From NCBI GenBank assembly GCA_002305545.1, contig DBRG01000023.1, forward strand, positions 157,250 through 221,249: DNA of 64,000 nt. The letters run 5' to 3'. Under the pieces are notes generated by a model. The model did no database searches. It saw only the letters and a list, made by a program, of their open reading frames with translations, and had not been told where the DNA came from. The stretch comes from Bacteroidales bacterium UBA1374 (lineage in GTDB: Bacteria; Bacteroidota; Bacteroidia; Bacteroidales; UBA932). The translations under genes and the position numbers were made by a program. Positions within the stretch are counted from its first letter, which is position 1; each line of letters opens with the position of its first letter. This document shows, piece by piece, positions 60,024 through 64,000 of this stretch.

Positions 60024-60401
60024 ATGCCAACAATTCAACAATTAGTCCGTAAAGGAAGGGAACGTGTGATAGAAAAAAGCAAGTCGCGTGCTTTGGACGC
60101 CTGTCCTCAGAAACGCGGCGTTTGTGTACGTGTCTATACCACCACCCCTAAAAAACCGAACTCTGCCATGCGTAAGGTTGCCAGGGTACGTCTGACCAAT
60201 CAGAAAGAGGTCAACGCCTATATCCCCGGAGAAGGACACAATCTTCAGGAGCACTCCATTGTTTTGGTGCGCGGAGGACGTGTAAAGGACCTGCCCGGTG
60301 TTCGCTATCACGTGCTCAGAGGTGCTTTGGAAACCTCTGGTGTGGAAGGCAGGACACAATCCCGTTCGCTCTATGGAGCTAAACGCCCCAAAGCGAAATA
60401 A
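60024..60401 (+). CDS. rpsL: 30S ribosomal protein S12
   Basis: S12 sits at the decoding centre of the small subunit. The 125 residues include PTIQQLVRKGRE, the streptomycin-binding loop TTPKKPNSA with Lys43 equivalent, and GEGHNLQEHS and VKDLPGVRYH. It starts the str operon and is followed by rpsG after 26 nt. Confidence 0.98.
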   Translation: MPTIQQLVRKGRERVIEKSKSRALDACPQKRGVCVRVYTTTPKKPNSAMRKVARVRLTNQKEVNAYIPGEGHNLQEHSIVLVRGGRVKDLPGVRYHVLRGALETSGVEGRTQSRSLYGAKRPKAK

Positions 60402-60427
60402 TAAATTTTTTAAATTCTTTTAAACCA

Positions 60428-60904
60428 ATGAGAAAAACCCAGCCTAAAAAGAGGATTCTACTTCCTGATCCCAAGTTCAACGACGTGCTTGTTACACGTT
60501 TTGTGAACAATTTGATGCTTCAGGGGAAGAAGAGTATTGCCTACGGTATTTTTTACGATGCATTGGATATCGTGGGTGAGAAAATGAAAGATTCTGAGAA
60601 GGCTCCTATAGACATTTGGAAAAAAGCGTTGGAAAACATCACCCCGCAGGTGGAAGTAAAAAGCCGCCGCGTGGGAGGAGCCAACTTCCAGGTGCCTACA
60701 GAAGTGCGTCCTGAGCGGAAGATTTCATTAAGTATGAAAAACATGATCAATTACGCCCGCAAACGCTCAGCGCATTCCATGGCCGATAAACTGGCCGCCG
60801 AGATCATTGCTGCCTATAACAGCGAAGGTGCCGCGTTCAAGCGTAAAGAAGACATGCACAAGATGGCAGAAGCCAACAAGGCCTTTGCCCATTTCCGTTT
60901 CTAG
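60428..60904 (+). CDS. rpsG: 30S ribosomal protein S7
   Basis: S7 organises the 3' domain of 16S rRNA. The 158-residue protein shows the standard N-terminal KRILLPDPKFNDVLVTRFVNNLM and the VGGANFQVPTEVRPERK block. It precedes fusA by 27 nt. Confidence 0.98.
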   Translation: MRKTQPKKRILLPDPKFNDVLVTRFVNNLMLQGKKSIAYGIFYDALDIVGEKMKDSEKAPIDIWKKALENITPQVEVKSRRVGGANFQVPTEVRPERKISLSMKNMINYARKRSAHSMADKLAAEIIAAYNSEGAAFKRKEDMHKMAEANKAFAHFRF

Positions 60905-60931
60905 ACCGGGAGTGTCTCCGAGCACCAGGAA

Positions 60932-63058
60932 ATGTCAAGAGATTTAAGATATACAAGGAATATTGGCATCATGGCCCACATAGATGCCGGTAAGACCACC
61001 ACATCGGAACGTATTCTCTATTATACGGGCAAGACCCATAAGATTGGAGAGGTTCACGAAGGGGCTGCGACTATGGATTGGATGATTCAGGAGCAGGAAC
61101 GGGGAATCACCATTACCTCGGCTGCCACCACGGCGTTTTGGAACAGCTGCGGGAACAAGTACCAGATCAATATCATAGACACCCCGGGCCATGTGGATTT
61201 TACTGTCGAGGTTGAACGTTCCCTGCGTGTACTGGATGGTGCCGTGGCAACGTTCTGTGCCGTGGGAAGGGTGCAGCCCCAGACAGAAACCGTCTGGCGC
61301 CAGGCCGACAAATACCGGATCCCCCGTTTGGCTTTTGTCAACAAAATGGACCGGGTGGGAGCCGATTTCCTTGCTGTTGTGGACGAGATACGTCATAAAC
61401 TGGGTGCTAATCCCATTCCCTTATGCCTTCCAATAGGATCGGAAGAAACGTACAAGGGCATTGTAGACCTGCTTTCTCTCAAAGCCCTGATTTATAACAG
61501 TGAAAGCAAAGAGCTGATCAATTTCAAGGAAACCGAAATTCCCACTGCCATGCGGGAAGAGGTGGAATACTGGAGGGGGAAACTCGTAGAAGCCGCCGCT
61601 GAATTTGATGATTCGCTGATGGAGAAATTCTTTGATAATCCAGAATCCATTGGAAAGGAAGAAGTCATAAGCGCCCTGCGCAAGGCTACCCTGGCCATGA
61701 AAATTGTTCCGGTTACCTGCGGCTCTTCATTAAAAAACAAAGGGATACAGTTCCTGCTGGATGCCATCTGCCACTACCTGCCATCTCCCATGGATATAGA
61801 TGCCGTTATGGGCATCAATCCCTATACGCAAAAGAGCGAGAAAAGAGCTCCTTCCTCAGAAGAACCTTTCTGTGGGCTGGTATTCAAGATTGCTACCGAC
61901 CCCTTTGTAGGCCGCCTGGCTTACGTCAGGGCGTATTCCGGCAGACTGGAAGCTGGAAAGACGGTCCTGAACGTACGTACGGGAAAACGTGAGAGGGTTA
62001 ACCGTCTGTACCAGATGCACTCCAACAAGCAAAACCCCGTTGAGGTCCTGGAGGCCGGAGACATTGGCAGTGCCATTGGATTCAGGGATTTACGCACCGG
62101 AGACACCATCTGTACCGACAAAAATCCCATTATGCTGGAAGCCATTTCCTTCCCCGATCCCGTCATTGGACTGGCAGTGGAACCCAAAACCCAGAAAGAC
62201 CTGGATAAGCTGGGCGTTGCCCTTTCCAAACTGGCCGAGGAGGATCCCACTTTCACCGTCCGCACCGATACCGAAACCGGACAGACCATCATCAGCGGGA
62301 TGGGCGAATTGCACCTGGAGATCATTGTAGACCGGCTCAAAAGGGAATTCGGCGTGGAAATCAACCAGGGCGCCCCGCAGGTAAACTACCGGGAAACCAT
62401 ACTCGGGACTTACACACACCGTGAAGTCTTCAAAAAGCAGACCGGCGGACGCGGGAAATTTGCCGACATAGCCTTTACCCTGGGACCGGCCGATGCCGGA
62501 GTTACCGGACTGCAATTCGTGGACCAGGTCAAGGGCGGGAATATTCCCAGGGAATTTATTCCGGCCGTAGAGAAAGGATTCAAAGCTGCCATGGAAAACG
62601 GCGTGTTGGCCGGATATCCGGTCATGGCAATGAAAGTGACCCTGACAGACGGTTCTTACCACACCGTGGATTCAGATACCCTGTCATTCGAGATCTGTGC
62701 CCGTCAGGCCTTCCGCAAGGCTGCACACAAAGCTCAGCCTGCCTTGCTGGAACCCATCATGGCGCTGGAAGTCGTTACTCCCGAAGAATACATGGGCGAT
62801 ATCATAGGTGACCTGAACAAACGCCGCGGACAGGTTACCGATATGGATACCAAAGGAAATGCGAGGATCATCAAGGCGAAAGTTCCCCTGGCAGAACAAT
62901 TTGGTTATATTACAACCCTGCGGACACTTTCCTCGGGCCGGGCCACCAGCTCCATGGAATTTTTCCAGTTTGAGGAATTGCCTGCCAACCTGGCCAGAGA
63001 GGTCATTGAAAAGACCGGATGGGCCAAAGGATTTCATGCATCAAATGTTGAATTTTAA
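60932..63058 (+). CDS. fusA: Elongation factor G
   Basis: EF-G drives translocation on the ribosome with GTP hydrolysis. The 708 residues start SRDLRYTRNIGIMAHIDAGKTT with G1, followed by the switch region with RGITITSAATT, DTPGHVDF (G3) and NKMDRVG (G4). All five domains appear complete. It precedes rpsJ by 24 nt, a spacer that holds a 13-nt perfect AT-rich palindrome at 63067-63079. Confidence 0.97.
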   Translation: MSRDLRYTRNIGIMAHIDAGKTTTSERILYYTGKTHKIGEVHEGAATMDWMIQEQERGITITSAATTAFWNSCGNKYQINIIDTPGHVDFTVEVERSLRVLDGAVATFCAVGRVQPQTETVWRQADKYRIPRLAFVNKMDRVGADFLAVVDEIRHKLGANPIPLCLPIGSEETYKGIVDLLSLKALIYNSESKELINFKETEIPTAMREEVEYWRGKLVEAAAEFDDSLMEKFFDNPESIGKEEVISALRKATLAMKIVPVTCGSSLKNKGIQFLLDAICHYLPSPMDIDAVMGINPYTQKSEKRAPSSEEPFCGLVFKIATDPFVGRLAYVRAYSGRLEAGKTVLNVRTGKRERVNRLYQMHSNKQNPVEVLEAGDIGSAIGFRDLRTGDTICTDKNPIMLEAISFPDPVIGLAVEPKTQKDLDKLGVALSKLAEEDPTFTVRTDTETGQTIISGMGELHLEIIVDRLKREFGVEINQGAPQVNYRETILGTYTHREVFKKQTGGRGKFADIAFTLGPADAGVTGLQFVDQVKGGNIPREFIPAVEKGFKAAMENGVLAGYPVMAMKVTLTDGSYHTVDSDTLSFEICARQAFRKAAHKAQPALLEPIMALEVVTPEEYMGDIIGDLNKRRGQVTDMDTKGNARIIKAKVPLAEQFGYITTLRTLSSGRATSSMEFFQFEELPANLAREVIEKTGWAKGFHASNVEF

Positions 63059-63082
63059 TATACTTGGTTAATAATTAACACA

Positions 63083-63388
63083 ATGAGCCAAAAAATCAGA
63101 ATCAAATTAAAATCTTACGATCACATGCTGGTAGACAAGTCTGCCGATAAAATCGTAAAAACCGTCAAAGCAACCGGCGCTGTAGTGAGCGGTCCCATTC
63201 CCCTGCCCACCAACAAGAAGATATTCACGGTCAACCGCGCCACTTTTGTGAACAAGAAAGCCCGGGAGCAGTTTGAATTGAACTCTTTCCGCCGCCTGCT
63301 GGATATTTACAGCTCCACCCCCAAGACGGTAGACGCCCTCATGAAACTGGAACTGCCCAGTGGCGTTGAGGTTGAAATCAAGGTCTGA
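63083..63388 (+). CDS. rpsJ: 30S ribosomal protein S10
   Basis: S10 is a small-subunit protein that also takes part in antitermination as NusE. The 101 residues include RIKLKSYDHMLVDKSADKIV and the FVNKKAREQFELNSFRRLLD block. In Bacteroides I expect rplC directly downstream; here the reading ends and a tRNA follows after 68 nt, so the S10 operon is separated from it. Confidence 0.97.
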   Translation: MSQKIRIKLKSYDHMLVDKSADKIVKTVKATGAVVSGPIPLPTNKKIFTVNRATFVNKKAREQFELNSFRRLLDIYSSTPKTVDALMKLELPSGVEVEIKV

Positions 63389-63436
63389 CAGGCCCGAGTT
63401 CTTTGAATAAGATTTTATAATTACATACCTTTCGCT

Positions 63437-63444
63437 TACTTTTG
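63437..63444 (+). promoter_or_regulatory. -7 box for the CAU tRNA
   Basis: TACTTTTG matches TAnnTTTG and lies 12 nt upstream of the tRNA 5' end. Confidence 0.6.
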
Positions 63445-63456
63445 CAGGCGAAAAGG

Positions 63457-63531
63457 GGGCCCATAGCTCAGTCGGTTAGTAGCACCTGACTCATAATCAG
63501 GGGGTCGCTGGTTCAAGTCCAGCTGGGCCCA
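63457..63531 (+). tRNA. tRNA with CAT anticodon (elongator Met or Ile2)
   Basis: The sequence folds into a cloverleaf with a 7-bp acceptor stem GGGCCCA/TGGGCCC, anticodon stem CCTGA/TCAGG around loop CTCATAA (anticodon CAT), and a T arm GCTGG/CCAGC. The D stem has only three good pairs and the D loop is one base longer than usual. CCA is not encoded. The T arm and variable loop match E. coli tRNA-Ile2 closely as I remember it, which favours Ile2 modified by TilS, but Met cannot be excluded. Confidence 0.88.
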
Positions 63532-63542
63532 CCTAATTATCA

Positions 63543-63573
63543 AGCACTTACAGAAAAGTAGGTGCTTTTTTTT
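63543..63573 (+). terminator. Intrinsic terminator after the tRNA
   Basis: A 9-bp stem (AGCACTTAC pairing with GTAGGTGCT through one G-U) with a 6-nt loop is followed by a run of T. It ends the tRNA transcript 12 nt after the mature 3' end. Confidence 0.8.
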
Positions 63574-63612
63574 ATTGAAAAAATCACTCTTTTTTGGGCC
63601 AAAACATGGAGT

Positions 63613-63634
63613 TATGTAAACCAATATGTAAACC
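63613..63634. repeat. Direct repeat TATGTAAACC x2
   Basis: TATGTAAACC occurs at 63613-63622 and again at 63625-63634, 12 nt apart from start to start, about one helical turn. It lies downstream of the tRNA in AT-rich DNA. The spacing is what a protein binding two same-face sites would use, such as integrase arm sites or a regulator. Apart from this, I see nothing gene-like in 63574-63709. Confidence 0.45.
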
Positions 63635-63709
63635 GGTACACAACACTTAATCAACTGATGAACACGATCATAGATGTTGTATGCTATCGCTCAAAAACCG
63701 CTGAAACCC

Positions 63710-63979
63710 TTATGAATTATACACATTGTTGGCAATAGTTTTTTTCTCTTTCACCCAGATAATCAGTATTACAATCCATATTACAACGGAAATTCCTAAT
63801 ATCATTAGTTTTGAAGACCCATCTATCCCATTTTTCAAAAGAGTATTGAACATCATAATATTAATAATCATATGGAAACATGTCGCTGCTATTATTGATT
63901 TTGTTAAGTCTATTACTCTTCCAATTCCCCAACTTCCGAAAATCATCCAACCAAGAAACTGAATATTATCAATGAAACA
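63710..63979 (-). pseudogene. CPBP-family membrane protease remnant
   Basis: On the reverse strand about 90 codons remain open after an in-frame TAA at 63980-63982. They encode three hydrophobic stretches including SIIAATCFHMIIN, similar to the last conserved motif (His/Asn) of CPBP (Abi) intramembrane proteases. The EExxxR motif and the N-terminal half are absent, and the upstream DNA is interrupted by the stop. Base composition is far more AT-rich than the rest of the window. It may instead be a short real gene starting at ATG 63946 (78 aa), but a broken C-terminal fragment is more likely. Confidence 0.4.
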
Positions 63980-64000
63980 TTAATGTCTACTAAACTTTCA

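Noticed and set aside
63067..63079. 13-nt palindrome GTTAATAATTAAC before rpsJ
   Set aside because: Short AT-rich palindromes are expected by chance here, and the spacer fits an A/T-rich ribosome-binding region.
63436..63654. 72-codon reverse frame over the CAU tRNA (contains DLNQRPPDYESG)
   Set aside because: This is the well-known false translation of a tRNA gene's complementary strand.
63726..63962. Forward hydrophobic 78-codon frame at the right end
   Set aside because: It mirrors the CPBP fragment on the other strand; the low-complexity AT-rich composition explains it.

Overview
The window looks like chromosomal DNA from a member of the Bacteroidales (phylum Bacteroidota), probably an anaerobe that ferments amino acids and peptides. 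The evidence is the TAnnTTTG promoter boxes, A/T-rich leaders, Bacteroidota gene families (DUF4271, DUF4254, DUF2723, bactofilin, CtlX, GlsF-type fused acyltransferase) and synteny such as DUF4271-hemD-rnpA-yidD and rpsL-rpsG-fusA-rpsJ. Almost all of it is dense, ordinary core genome. I found no rRNA, CRISPR array or insertion sequence. The last ~450 bases, after a tRNA, are AT-rich and look like different DNA.

Left part (1-31 kb). A partial thiL diverges from a Fe-S assembly operon, sufB-pnuC-sufC-sufD, in which a PnuC-type vitamin transporter is inserted and SufD is unusually short. Then come a class II (B12-dependent) ribonucleotide reductase, ispE, a phosphopantetheinyl transferase, and a reverse-strand block (DUF2156 protein, S37/S28-like peptidase, S41 lipoprotein). 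Next are tyrS-rbfA-lolC/E, whose last gene overlaps nfo tail to tail by 79 bp, a GH95 fucosidase, groES-groEL, a second pnuC, a large zincin/propeller/barrel-like protein, two tRNA-Gln genes, tadA, a fused glycine-lipid acyltransferase, uvrC, a 76-nt palindrome, and yidD-rnpA-lipoprotein-hemD-DUF4271.

Middle part (31-48.5 kb). DUF2723 membrane glycosyltransferase, a LuxE-like plus GH3 adenylating-enzyme pair, recO-rdgB, a CtpA-like S41 protease, bactofilin, MATE-rsgA, and polyprenyl synthetase-DUF4254-GT9-U32. The pair rocD-ctlX would take citrulline to ornithine and on to glutamate semialdehyde/pyrroline-5-carboxylate.

Right part (48.5-64 kb). The most interesting locus is a tight operon: PrsW intramembrane protease, ECF sigma factor, single-pass anti-sigma factor, an unrecognised membrane-anchored or exported protein, a second large zincin/propeller/barrel-like protein, and a YfcC-type transporter. 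The layout suggests envelope signalling by regulated intramembrane proteolysis. It converges on a hydroxyproline-dehydratase-like glycyl radical enzyme and its activase. The str operon follows and is interrupted after rpsJ by a CAU-anticodon tRNA and the AT-rich tail with a CPBP protease remnant.

A window-wide theme is that several genes have a TAnnTTTG box only 3-6 nt before the start codon, which predicts leaderless mRNAs.
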